Positions 52,759 through 60,977 of a stretch of 64,000 nucleotides of DNA are shown here, piece after piece. A program made the translations under genes and the position numbers. The first letter of the stretch is position 1. Each line of letters opens with the position of its first letter. The notes under the pieces are model-generated. The model saw nothing but the letters and a program-made list of their open reading frames with translations, made no database searches and was not told where the DNA came from. This DNA is from Streptomyces sp. NRRL F-6492 (GTDB lineage Bacteria > Actinomycetota > Actinomycetes > Streptomycetales > Streptomycetaceae): NCBI RefSeq assembly GCF_001280125.1, contig NZ_LGEG01000002.1, positions 115,901 through 179,900 of the forward strand, read 5' to 3'.

Positions 52759-53715
52759 ATGGCGATTGCCAAGTCCGAGCGGCTGATGAATCTCGCGCTG
52801 TGCCTGCTCGGGACGCGCCGCCCGCTCAGCAAGCGCGAACTCCGCGGCTCCATCGAGGCCTACCTCGAAGCGAGCGGCGAGGACGCCTTCAACCGCATGT
52901 TCGAGCGGGACAAGGACGACCTCCGCGAGCTCGGCCTCGTCATCGAGACCGTCGAGAACCTGGAGGGCGAGACCGGCTACCTGGCCCGCCGCGACTCCAA
53001 CCGGCTGCCGCCCATCACCCTCGACGCCGAGGAGGCCGCCGCGCTCGGCCTCGCCGCCAAGGTCTGGCAGCAGGCCCGCCTCGCCGGAGCCGCCAGCGGC
53101 GCCCTCCAGAAGCTCCGCGCCGCCGGCATGCCGGAGGCGGAGGACTCGTACGACGTCCAGCCCAGCGCCCTCGAACCGCGCATTCCGGTCCGCGAGGCCG
53201 CCTTCGAGCCCCTCATGCTGGCCTGCCGCGACCGGCGGCCCGTCGTCTTCGACTACCGCAAGGCCAACGCCGCCCGCCCCGGGACCCGGCACGTCGAGCC
53301 CTGGACCCTCGAATGCTGGCGCGGCCACTGGTACCTCGCGGGCTGGGACCGCGACCGCGGCGCCGAGCGCGTCTTCCGCCTCTCCCGGATCACCGGCAAG
53401 GTCCGCTCCCGGGCCGGCGCCTTCACCGCGCCCGTGCCCGACGTCGTCACCGTCCGGGAGACCGTCGAGAGCTGGGCGGGCGAGACCGCCACCCGCTCCG
53501 CCCGGATCCGCCTCCGCGCCGGTGCCGGCTATCCGCTGCGGGCCCGCGCCCAGTCCGTACGGGAGGGCGCCGACGGCTGGGACGAGCTGGAGATCCCGTA
53601 CGGGCACGGCCTCGACGCCTGGCTCGTCGAGTTCGGCCCCGACGTCGTCGTACTGGAACCGGCCGATCTGCGGGCCGACGTGGTGGACCGGCTGCGCGCC
53701 GTGGCCAAGGGCTGA
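52759..53715 (+). CDS. pafB: WYL-domain transcriptional regulator PafB
   Basis: A 318-aa regulator. The N-terminal winged helix is at residues 1-70 (MNLALCLLGTRRPLSKRELRG). The WYL domain is at about 150-230 (PVVFDYRKA, then EPWTLECWRGHWYLAGWDRDRG), with a C-terminal WCX region. With PafC it forms the PafBC activator of the DNA-damage response in mycobacteria. ATG with weak upstream purines. It is 16 bp from pafC, so the two are one operon. Confidence 0.94.
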   Translation: MAIAKSERLMNLALCLLGTRRPLSKRELRGSIEAYLEASGEDAFNRMFERDKDDLRELGLVIETVENLEGETGYLARRDSNRLPPITLDAEEAAALGLAAKVWQQARLAGAASGALQKLRAAGMPEAEDSYDVQPSALEPRIPVREAAFEPLMLACRDRRPVVFDYRKANAARPGTRHVEPWTLECWRGHWYLAGWDRDRGAERVFRLSRITGKVRSRAGAFTAPVPDVVTVRETVESWAGETATRSARIRLRAGAGYPLRARAQSVREGADGWDELEIPYGHGLDAWLVEFGPDVVVLEPADLRADVVDRLRAVAKG

Positions 53716-53731
53716 GGAGAGAGACGGACGC

Positions 53732-54691
53732 ATGGCTGCCAACGCGATCGACCAGACGAGGCGGATGCTCTCCCTCGTCACCTACCTCCGCGAGCGCCCC
53801 GGCGCCCACGTCGCCGACGTGGCGCGCGCCTTCGGCATCACCGAGGACGAGCTGATCTCCGACCTGGACGTGCTGCCCATGTGCGGCACCAGCTTCCGGG
53901 GCGGGGACCTCCTCGACATCGACACCGACGGCGACCGGATCTGGTGGCACAACCCCGACGACGTCGCCGCCCCGCTGCGGCTCGCCGCCGACGAGGCGAC
54001 CGCCCTGCTCGTCGCCGCCCGCGCCGTCGCCACCCTGCCGGGGCTCCGCGAGAGCGACCGGGAGGCCCTGCTCCGCGCCACCGCCAAGCTGGAGACCGCG
54101 GCCGGCGAGGCCGCCGGGGCCAGCGCCCGGCTCTCGGTGACCTTCGAGGCCGAGGGCGGGGTCTTCGCCGAGGTCGACCGGGCGATCTCCGAGCGCCGCC
54201 GCCTGTGGGTCCGCTACTACTCGCCCGCGCGCGACGAGCTCACCGAGCGCGAGGTCGACCCGATCCGCCTCTTCGCCGTCGGCCACACCTACATGGAGGC
54301 GTGGTGCCGCCTCTCCGAGGCCCGCCGCACCTTCCGGCTCGACCGGGTCGCGGAGATCCGCCTCCTCGACGAGCCCGCCGCGCCGCCGGAGCTGGAGCTG
54401 CGCGACCTCTCCGAGAACCTGGTCCAGCCCTCCGCCGACGACCCCGAGGTCGTGGTCGAGGTCGGTCCCGGGGGCCGCTGGGTCGCCGAGTACTACCCGC
54501 ACGACCGGGCCGACGAGCTGCCCGACGGCGGTCTGCGGATCACCCTGCGGACGCCGGACCCCGCCTCGCTGCGCAGACTCGCGCTCCGGCTGGGCAGCGA
54601 CGGGCGCATCGTCGCGCCGGCCGACCTCGCCGACAGCGCCAGGACGGCCGCCGCCGCCGCGCTCGCCGCGTACGAGAGCGAGCGGGGATGA
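53732..54691 (+). CDS. pafC: WYL-domain transcriptional regulator PafC
   Basis: A 319-aa paralogue of PafB. The N-terminal helix-turn-helix (RRMLSLVTYLRERPGAHVAD and VARAFGITEDELISDLDVL) is followed by an AAPLRLAADEATALLVAAR helical linker and a WYL domain (RRLWVRYYSPARDELTEREV and RLFAVGHTYMEAWCRLSEA). It ends with a WCX region. PafB and PafC act as a heterodimer that, with housekeeping RNA polymerase, induces DNA-repair genes. The ATG is preceded by GGAGAGAG. Confidence 0.94.
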   Translation: MAANAIDQTRRMLSLVTYLRERPGAHVADVARAFGITEDELISDLDVLPMCGTSFRGGDLLDIDTDGDRIWWHNPDDVAAPLRLAADEATALLVAARAVATLPGLRESDREALLRATAKLETAAGEAAGASARLSVTFEAEGGVFAEVDRAISERRRLWVRYYSPARDELTEREVDPIRLFAVGHTYMEAWCRLSEARRTFRLDRVAEIRLLDEPAAPPELELRDLSENLVQPSADDPEVVVEVGPGGRWVAEYYPHDRADELPDGGLRITLRTPDPASLRRLALRLGSDGRIVAPADLADSARTAAAAALAAYESERG

Positions 54692-54757
54692 GCCGCCCGG
54701 GGCGAGCGGAACGATCGGCCGGGAGCGCGCGGGGATGAACGAGCGGAGGTGGGAGAG

Positions 54758-55021
54758 ATGAGAGAAATATCCGTGATGCACGGTTTCGCGGCGGCGGTGG
54801 CTCCGGTGCTCTTCAAGGCCGCCTGCCCCGACTGCCGTTCCCGCTTCGAACTCTCGGCGAACGCCCTGCGCCTCGCCATCGGAGCCAGCCGCCGCACCAC
54901 CTTCTACTCCTTCACCTGCCCCGAGTGCGGAAGCTCCGTCCGCAAGCCCGCCGGCGAGCGCATCGTCGAACTCCTCACCGGCGGCGGCGTCCGCACACTG
55001 CGCCTCCACACCACCGTCTGA
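54758..55021 (+). CDS. Small zinc-ribbon-like protein
   Basis: An 87-aa soluble protein with two CxxC knuckles (ACPDCRSR at about 22-29 and TCPECGSS at about 53-60), spaced as in a zinc ribbon. The rest is a short helix and a basic C-terminus. The ATG has GGAGG eight bases upstream. An in-frame GTG three codons earlier was rejected. The family is unrecognised. It lies 66 bp after pafC and may belong to that transcript. Confidence 0.7.
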   Translation: MREISVMHGFAAAVAPVLFKAACPDCRSRFELSANALRLAIGASRRTTFYSFTCPECGSSVRKPAGERIVELLTGGGVRTLRLHTTV

Positions 55022-55044
55022 GAACCCCGCCACCGTCCAGCGTC

Positions 55045-55050
55045 TAGGCT
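55045..55050 (+). promoter_or_regulatory. -10 element for a leaderless small membrane protein gene
   Basis: TAGGCT ends six bases before the ATG at 55057. Confidence 0.5.
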
Positions 55051-55056
55051 CGCCCC

Positions 55057-55254
55057 ATGTTCTGGCCCATGCTCGCCATCGCCCTCGGCTTCCTCGGCAT
55101 CGCCGTCCTCGGCGTCCTCGCCGTCAAGGTCTTCCTGGAGGTCCAGCGCCTCGGCCGTCAAGTGGCCCACACCACCCAGCGGATCACCCGGGCCGCCGAA
55201 GAACTCGAAGACGCCGCCGCCGACCTCGCCCGAACCGGCGAGACGCTCCGCTGA
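55057..55254 (+). CDS. Small single-span membrane protein with coiled coil
   Basis: A 65-aa protein with one N-terminal membrane helix (MLAIALGFLGIAVLGVLAVKVF), then an amphipathic helix (LGRQVAHTTQRITRAAEELE) resembling a coiled coil. The topology is like TatA/TatB and some DUF948-type proteins, but the sequence is not theirs. It is leaderless by its -10 position. It lies just upstream of tatA, so a link with Tat export or with the cell envelope is possible but unproven. Confidence 0.7.
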   Translation: MFWPMLAIALGFLGIAVLGVLAVKVFLEVQRLGRQVAHTTQRITRAAEELEDAAADLARTGETLR

Positions 55255-55438
55255 ACCCGTGCCGTACGCTGCGGGAAGCGGCCCGGCCGGGGCGCACGGG
55301 ACGCAATCGGGAGTACGCACGGGCATTGCCCCCCGTTTACTCCTGCGGGTTACGATCGCAGACAGCGCGGTGGCCGGACACCTGTCCGACCCGCCGGGTA
55401 CGCACACCATGTCGCCTCGGTGAAGAAGGTAAACAGCT

Positions 55439-55732
55439 ATGTTCGGAAGGCTCGGCCCCACCGAGATCATTCTCATCCTCGTCGTCGTCATCCTCCTGTT
55501 CGGCGCCAAGAAGCTCCCGGACATGGCCCGCTCCCTCGGCAAGTCGGCCCGCATCCTCAAGAGCGAGGCCAAGGCGATGAAGGCCGACGACCAGCAGAGC
55601 GCGCCCGCCGACCCGCCGCACACCGGAACCGTCACGCCGGACCAGCCCGTCGCGCGCACCATCCAGGCCGCTCCCGGCGACGTGACCAGCGCGCGTCCCG
55701 TGACCGAGCCCACGGACACCACCAAGCGCTGA
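55439..55732 (+). CDS. tatA: Twin-arginine translocase subunit TatA
   Basis: A 97-aa pore-forming subunit of the Tat pathway, which exports folded proteins with RR signal peptides. A short N-terminal membrane helix (GPTEIILILVVVILLFGAK) carries the conserved Glu. The FGAKKLPDMARSLGKSARI hinge and amphipathic helix follow, then a disordered charged tail. Streptomycetes use Tat heavily. GAAGAAGG precedes the ATG. Co-directional with tatC, 60 bp apart. Confidence 0.96.
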   Translation: MFGRLGPTEIILILVVVILLFGAKKLPDMARSLGKSARILKSEAKAMKADDQQSAPADPPHTGTVTPDQPVARTIQAAPGDVTSARPVTEPTDTTKR

Positions 55733-55792
55733 CCCGGTCCGCCGCGGCCGCCGCACCGGGCGGCGGCCTGCCGCACGAGATGAGGACGTGGG

Positions 55793-56737
55793 TTGCCCAA
55801 GTCTGCCCGCAAACAGGAGAAGGATCCCGAGGGCCGGATGCCCCTCGTGGAGCACCTCCGCGAACTCCGCAACCGACTGGCGAAGGGTCTCCTCGCCGTC
55901 GCAGCGGTGACGATCGTCGCCCTCGTGTACAGCGAGGAGCTGATGCAGTTCCTGACGCAGTCGGTGCCCACCTGCCCGAAGGACGTCGTCAGCAACGGCG
56001 GAAACTGCGCGATCGTCTCCTTCAACACGCTGATGGCCCCGTTCAGCACGACGATCCAGCTGTCGCTGACGACGGGCCTCGTCGTCGCCAGCCCGATCTG
56101 GCTGTACCAGCTGTGGGCCTTCGTCGCGCCCGGACTGCACAAGAACGAGAAGAAGTACACGTACGCCTTCGTCGGCGCGGCCGTGCCGCTCTTCACCGCC
56201 GGCGCCTACCTCGCGTACCTCATCCTCCCCATCAGCGTGAAGGTCCTCATCAGCCTCACGCCCGAGGGCTCCGCGAACATCCTCTCGCTCGGTGACGTCC
56301 TCGACTTCACCCTCCGCATGGTGCTCGTCTTCGGCCTCGCCTTCGAGCTCCCGCTCGTCCTGGTGATGCTCAACCTCACCGGCGTCCTCACCGGCCGCCG
56401 CATGGCCGGCTGGTGGCGCGGCGTGATCATGGGCGTCTTCGTCTTCGGCGCCGTCATCACCCCCACCACCGACCCCATCGGCATGATCGCCCTCGCCGGA
56501 CCCATCACCGTCCTGTACTTCGGGGCCGTCGGCTTCTCCCTCCTCAACGACCGGCGACGCAGGCGCGGCAACCCCGACGCCGGACTCGACGACGACGAGG
56601 CCTCCGTCCTCGACCTCACCCCCGAGAGGGTCGGCGCCGTCGAGGCCGTGAGCGCTCCCCGCGCCCTGCCCGAGCAGGCCACCGGCGAGCACGGCGGCGC
56701 CGTGCGGCGCCTCAACGGTTACGACGACATCACCTGA
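55793..56737 (+). CDS. tatC: Twin-arginine translocase subunit TatC
   Basis: A 314-aa receptor subunit of the Tat translocase. It has six membrane helices. The cytoplasmic N-terminus contains MPLVEHLRELRNRL, the signal-peptide recognition region, and the first loop has conserved PTCPKD and NTLMAPFS segments. Helices later show YQLWAFVAPGLHKNEKK. The TTG start, not the ATG 15 codons in, is chosen because GAGG lies eight bases upstream and homologues begin with the same KSARKQEKDPEGR. Confidence 0.95.
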   Translation: MPKSARKQEKDPEGRMPLVEHLRELRNRLAKGLLAVAAVTIVALVYSEELMQFLTQSVPTCPKDVVSNGGNCAIVSFNTLMAPFSTTIQLSLTTGLVVASPIWLYQLWAFVAPGLHKNEKKYTYAFVGAAVPLFTAGAYLAYLILPISVKVLISLTPEGSANILSLGDVLDFTLRMVLVFGLAFELPLVLVMLNLTGVLTGRRMAGWWRGVIMGVFVFGAVITPTTDPIGMIALAGPITVLYFGAVGFSLLNDRRRRRGNPDAGLDDDEASVLDLTPERVGAVEAVSAPRALPEQATGEHGGAVRRLNGYDDIT

Positions 56738-56742
56738 TCTTG

Positions 56743-56774
56743 TAGGGTCCCCCCAGACTCCGTCCGGGGGGACC
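56743..56774 (+). promoter_or_regulatory. -10 element overlapping a hairpin before the lipid kinase gene
   Basis: TAGGGT (56743-56748) overlaps the left arm of a 9-bp stem GGTCCCCCC/GGGGGGACC (56746-56774). The right arm carries the GGGGGGA ribosome-binding site four bases before the ATG. Transcripts from tatC would fold this hairpin over the site. Confidence 0.55.
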
Positions 56775-56777
56775 CCA

Positions 56778-57731
56778 ATGACCAGCGACATCACCCTCTT
56801 CGTCAACCCCACCGCGGGCCGCGGCCGGGGCGCACAGGCCGCCCGGCCCGCCCTCGACGCCCTGCGGGACGCCGGATTCTCCGTCCGCACCGTCCTCGGG
56901 CACGACGCCGCCGACGCCCTGCGCCGCGTCCGCGAGGCCGTCGCGGACGGCACCGGCGCCCTCGTCGCCGTCGGCGGCGACGGCATGGTCTCCCTCGCCC
57001 TCCGGGTCGTCGCCGGCACTTCCGTCCCCCTCGGGATCATCGCCGCGGGCACCGGGAACGACTTCGCCCGCACCCTCGGCCTGCCCGTCCGCGACCCGGC
57101 CGCCGCGGCCCGCGTCACCGCCGGGATCCTGAAGGACACCGGAGGCCGGACCGTCGACCTCGGACGCGTCACGGGCGGAGACGGGGGAGCCGCCGCCACC
57201 GGCCCCGGAGGCGAGGCCCGCTGGTACGGGACCGTCCTCGCGTCCGGCTTCGACTCCCGGGTCAACGACCGCGGCAACCGCATGCGCGTCCTCGCGGGCC
57301 GCTTCAAGTACGACCTCGCGATCCTCGCCGAGCTCGCCGCCTTCCGGCCCGTGCCCTACCGCCTCACCCTCGACGACGGCCGGGTCGTGGAGGTCGACGC
57401 CACCCTCGTCGCCGTCGGCAACGGCACCTCCTACGGCGGCGGCATGCGGATCTGCGCCGACGCCCGCACCGACGACGGCCTCCTCGACGTCACGGTCGTC
57501 GGCGACTGCGACCGCACCACCCTGATCAAGGTCTTCCCCCGCGTCTACAAGGGCACACACCTCGACCACCCCAAGGTCACCACGTACCGCACCCGCTCCC
57601 TCGCCCTCGACGCCCCGGACACCACCGGCTACGCCGACGGCGAGCCCCTCGGCCCGCTGCCCCTCGCCGTGGAGTGCGTACCCGGCGCCCTGCGCGTCCT
57701 CGCTCCGGAGACCCCCTCCCCTCCCCGGTGA
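56778..57731 (+). CDS. Diacylglycerol/lipid kinase family protein
   Basis: A 317-aa cytoplasmic lipid kinase of the DagK/YegS type. The nucleotide motif is VNPTAGRGRG at the N-terminus, then GGDGMVSLAL and AAGTGNDFARTLG, all typical of the DAGK catalytic domain. A downstream beta-rich domain contains TLVAVGNGTSYGGGMRIC. The substrate may be diacylglycerol or phosphatidylinositol-type lipids. Translation may be controlled by the hairpin at its start. The 171-bp gap to helY is filled by a tandem repeat. Confidence 0.9.
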   Translation: MTSDITLFVNPTAGRGRGAQAARPALDALRDAGFSVRTVLGHDAADALRRVREAVADGTGALVAVGGDGMVSLALRVVAGTSVPLGIIAAGTGNDFARTLGLPVRDPAAAARVTAGILKDTGGRTVDLGRVTGGDGGAAATGPGGEARWYGTVLASGFDSRVNDRGNRMRVLAGRFKYDLAILAELAAFRPVPYRLTLDDGRVVEVDATLVAVGNGTSYGGGMRICADARTDDGLLDVTVVGDCDRTTLIKVFPRVYKGTHLDHPKVTTYRTRSLALDAPDTTGYADGEPLGPLPLAVECVPGALRVLAPETPSPPR

Positions 57732-57737
57732 CCCGCC

Positions 57738-57835
57738 GGCCGATCGGTGCAGGCCGATCGGCTCCGGCCGATCCGCGCAGGCCGACCGACTCCGGCCGGT
57801 GCGGCGCGGCCGGTCCACTCCGGACGGTCCGCTCC
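57738..57835. repeat. Seven 14-bp tandem repeats (28-bp higher order)
   Basis: Units start GGCCGATC or GGCCGACC/GGCCGGT and alternate their last bases (GCA/GC against CTCC), so the array is three and a half copies of a 28-bp unit. It fills most of the 171-bp spacer between the lipid kinase and helicase genes. Confidence 0.85.
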
Positions 57836-57886
57836 CGCCGCTCCACATCGCGCGATAAAGATCGCGTCACTGTCAGGGGTGGCGGG

Positions 57887-57892
57887 TAGGCT
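57887..57892 (+). promoter_or_regulatory. -10 element of the helY gene
   Basis: TAGGCT ends ten bases before the ATG, so the transcript would have at most a few leader bases and no ribosome-binding site. Confidence 0.5.
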
Positions 57893-57902
57893 CGACAACA
57901 AG

Positions 57903-60731
57903 ATGACAGAGGACCTCACACCAGCCGAGGCTTACGCGGCCGCCCGCGCCCGCAACGCCGAGCGGGCCACCGCGCTGTACCCCTTCCGCGAGATGTACGA
58001 CTTCGACCTGGACCCCTTCCAGATCGAGGCGTGCAAGGCCCTCGAAGCGGGCAAGGGGGTGCTCGTCGCCGCGCCCACGGGCTCCGGCAAGACCATCGTC
58101 GGCGAGTTCGCCGTCCACCTCGCCCTCACCCAGGGCCGCAAGTGCTTCTACACGACCCCCATCAAGGCGCTGTCGAACCAGAAGTACGCCGACCTCGTCA
58201 AGCGGTACGGAGCCGACAAGGTCGGCCTGCTCACCGGGGACAACAGCGTCAACGGCGACGCGCCGATCGTCGTCATGACCACTGAAGTCCTCCGCAACAT
58301 GCTCTACGCGGGCTCCCAGGCCCTCTCCGGCCTCGGCCACGTCGTCATGGACGAGGTGCACTACCTCTCGGACCGCTTCCGCGGCGCCGTCTGGGAGGAA
58401 GTGATCATCCACCTCCCCGAATCCGTCACCCTCGTCTCGCTCTCCGCGACCGTCTCCAACGCCGAGGAGTTCGGCGACTGGCTCGACACCGTCCGCGGCG
58501 ACACCGAGGTCATCGTCTCCGAGAGCCGCCCCGTGCCGCTCTGGCAGCACGTCCTCGCCGGACGCCGGATGTACGACCTCTTCGAGGAGGAGACCGACCA
58601 CGGCGGCCGCGGCGCCTCCCGCCGCGAGGTCAACCCCGACCTCCTCCGCCTCGCCCGCACCGAGAACACGCGCACGTACAACCCGCGCGAGCGGCGGCGC
58701 GGCAAGATGGTCCGCGAGGCCGACCGCGAGCGCGAGCGCCGCCAGCGCTCCCGTATCTGGACCCCCGGCCGGCCCGAGGTCATCGATCGCCTCGACGCCG
58801 AGGGACTCCTGCCCGCCATCACCTTCATCTTCAGCCGCGCGGGCTGCGAGGCCGCCGTCCAGCAGTGCCTCCACGCGGGGCTCCGCCTCAACGACGACGA
58901 GGCCCGGCAGCGGGTCCGCGAGATCGTCGAGGCGCGCACCGCCTCCATCCCCGCCGAGGACCTCCACGTCCTCGGCTACTACGAGTGGCTCGAAGCCCTG
59001 GAGCGGGGGATCGCCGCCCACCACGCGGGCATGCTCCCCACCTTCAAGGAGGTCGTCGAGGAGCTGTTCGTCCGCGGCCTCGTCAAGGCCGTCTTCGCCA
59101 CCGAGACCCTCGCCCTCGGCATCAACATGCCCGCGCGGTCCGTCGTGCTCGAAAAGCTGGTCAAGTGGAACGGCGAACAGCACGCCGACATCACCCCCGG
59201 CGAATACACCCAGCTCACCGGCCGGGCCGGACGCCGCGGCATCGACGTCGAGGGACACGCCGTCGTCCTCTGGCAGCGCGGCCTCGACCCCGGCCACCTC
59301 GCCGGACTCGCCGGCACGCGCACGTACCCGCTGCGCTCCAGCTTCAGGCCCTCGTACAACATGGCGGTCAACCTCGTCGACCAGTTCGGCCGGCACCGGT
59401 CCCGCGAACTCCTCGAAACCTCGTTCGCGCAGTTCCAGGCCGACCGCTCCGTCGTCGGGATCTCCCGCCAGGTCCAGAAGAACGAGGAGGGCCTGGAGGG
59501 CTACCGCGAGGGCATGACCTGCCACCTCGGCGACTTCGAGGAGTACGCGCTGCTCCGCCGCGACCTCAAGGACCGCGAGACGGAGCTGGCCCGGCAGGGT
59601 GTCGCCCAGCGCCGCGCCCAGGCGGCCGGCTCCCTGGAGAAGCTGAAGCCCGGCGACGTCATCCACGTCCCCACCGGAAAGTTTGCCGGCCTCGCCCTCG
59701 TCCTCGACCCCGGCATCCCGGCGGGCCGCACCAACGGACACCGCGGCTTCGAGCACCACGACGGGCCCCGCCCCCTCGTCCTCACCGCCGAGCGGCAGGT
59801 CAAGAGGCTCGCCTCCATCGACTTCCCCGTCCCGGTCGAGGCGCTGGAGCGCATGAGGATCCCCAAGTCCTTCAACCCGCGCTCCCCGCAGTCCCGCCGC
59901 GACCTCGCCTCCGCGCTGCGCAGCAAGGCCGGCCACATCAACCCCGAACGGCACCGCAAGGACCGCGCCGCCGCCGCCGACGACCGCGAGATCGCCCGGC
60001 TGCGCACCGCGATCCGCGCGCACCCCTGCCACGGCTGCGACGAGCGCGAGGACCACGCCCGCTGGGCCGAGCGCTACCACCGCCTCCAGCGCGACACCCG
60101 GCAGCTGGAGCGGCGCATCGAGGGCCGCACCAACACCATCGCCCGCACCTTCGACCGGATCGTCGCGCTCCTCACCGAGCTCGACTACCTGCGCGGCGAC
60201 GACGTCACGGACAACGGCAAGCGGCTCGCCCGGCTCTACGGCGAGCTCGACCTGCTGGCGAGCGAATGCCTCCGCGACCGGGTCTGGGAGGGCCTCACCC
60301 CGCCCGAGCTCGCCGCCTGCGTCTCCGCCCTCGTGTACGAGTCCCGCCAGGCCGACGACGCCGTCGCCCCCAAGCTGCCCACCGGCAACGCCAAGGCGGC
60401 GCTCGGCGAGATGGTCCGGATCTGGGGCCGCCTCGACGCCCTCGAAGAGGAGTTCAAGATCAACCAGGCGGAGGGGGTGGGCCAGCGCGAGCCCGACCTC
60501 GGGTTCGCCTGGGCGGCCTACCAGTGGGCCTCCGACAAGACCCTCGACCAGGTGCTCCGAGAGGCGGAGATGCCGGCCGGAGACTTCGTCCGCTGGTGCA
60601 AGCAGGTGATCGACGTCCTCGGGCAGATCGCCGCCGCCGCTCCCAAGGAGAACAGCACCGTCGCCAAGAACGCCCGCAAGGCCGTCGACTCGCTGCTGCG
60701 GGGCGTCGTGGCCTACAGCTCGGTGGGCTGA
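57903..60731 (+). CDS. helY: Ski2/Mtr4-like DExH-box helicase (HelY type)
   Basis: A 942-aa helicase. Walker A is APTGSGKT, the DExH box is DEVHYL, motif III is SLSATVSN, motifs V/VI are ALGINMPARSVV and TGRAGRRG. Residues beyond about 500 form the winged-helix and ratchet region and an arch-like insertion, ending with a helical C-terminus. It is the homologue of mycobacterial HelY (Rv2092c). It is likely an RNA helicase acting in RNA processing or decay, but the bacterial role is uncertain. It starts at an ATG without a ribosome-binding site. Confidence 0.92.
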   Translation: MTEDLTPAEAYAAARARNAERATALYPFREMYDFDLDPFQIEACKALEAGKGVLVAAPTGSGKTIVGEFAVHLALTQGRKCFYTTPIKALSNQKYADLVKRYGADKVGLLTGDNSVNGDAPIVVMTTEVLRNMLYAGSQALSGLGHVVMDEVHYLSDRFRGAVWEEVIIHLPESVTLVSLSATVSNAEEFGDWLDTVRGDTEVIVSESRPVPLWQHVLAGRRMYDLFEEETDHGGRGASRREVNPDLLRLARTENTRTYNPRERRRGKMVREADRERERRQRSRIWTPGRPEVIDRLDAEGLLPAITFIFSRAGCEAAVQQCLHAGLRLNDDEARQRVREIVEARTASIPAEDLHVLGYYEWLEALERGIAAHHAGMLPTFKEVVEELFVRGLVKAVFATETLALGINMPARSVVLEKLVKWNGEQHADITPGEYTQLTGRAGRRGIDVEGHAVVLWQRGLDPGHLAGLAGTRTYPLRSSFRPSYNMAVNLVDQFGRHRSRELLETSFAQFQADRSVVGISRQVQKNEEGLEGYREGMTCHLGDFEEYALLRRDLKDRETELARQGVAQRRAQAAGSLEKLKPGDVIHVPTGKFAGLALVLDPGIPAGRTNGHRGFEHHDGPRPLVLTAERQVKRLASIDFPVPVEALERMRIPKSFNPRSPQSRRDLASALRSKAGHINPERHRKDRAAAADDREIARLRTAIRAHPCHGCDEREDHARWAERYHRLQRDTRQLERRIEGRTNTIARTFDRIVALLTELDYLRGDDVTDNGKRLARLYGELDLLASECLRDRVWEGLTPPELAACVSALVYESRQADDAVAPKLPTGNAKAALGEMVRIWGRLDALEEEFKINQAEGVGQREPDLGFAWAAYQWASDKTLDQVLREAEMPAGDFVRWCKQVIDVLGQIAAAAPKENSTVAKNARKAVDSLLRGVVAYSSVG

Positions 60732-60759
60732 CGGTCCTCACTCCTTCGGGGGGCAGAGG

Positions 60760-60819
60760 CTTCGAAGCCTTCCGGGCTTTCCGGGCCTTCCGGTTTTTCG
60801 GGCCCTCAGGGCCTTCGGA
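60760..60819. repeat. 9-bp degenerate tandem repeat after helY
   Basis: Five or six copies resembling GCCTTCCGG (for example GCTTTCCGG, GCCTTCCGG, TTTTTCGGG), directly before the terminator. Confidence 0.6.
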
Positions 60820-60857
60820 GCCGAGTGCCCGTGGTGATCACGCCACGGGCACTCGGC
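60820..60857 (+). terminator. Terminator of helY
   Basis: Perfect 15-bp stem GCCGAGTGCCCGTGG and its complement with an 8-nt loop, then TTCTGTCG. Confidence 0.85.
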
Positions 60858-60879
60858 TTCTGTCGTGTTCTCGACGCCG

Positions 60880-60902
60880 TTGTCCACAGGTCGTTGTCCA
60901 CA
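60880..60902 (+). promoter_or_regulatory. Doublet of perfect DnaA boxes
   Basis: TTGTCCACA twice on the same strand with 14-bp start-to-start spacing, 76 bp before the P450 start codon. The sequence is the preferred DnaA box of Streptomyces oriC. Confidence 0.6.
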
Positions 60903-60977
60903 GGGGTGGCGCGGACCCTGGCCCTTCCGCTTGCATGGACTCACATGCGGGGAAGGGCAGTTGGGGAGGGGAAACGG

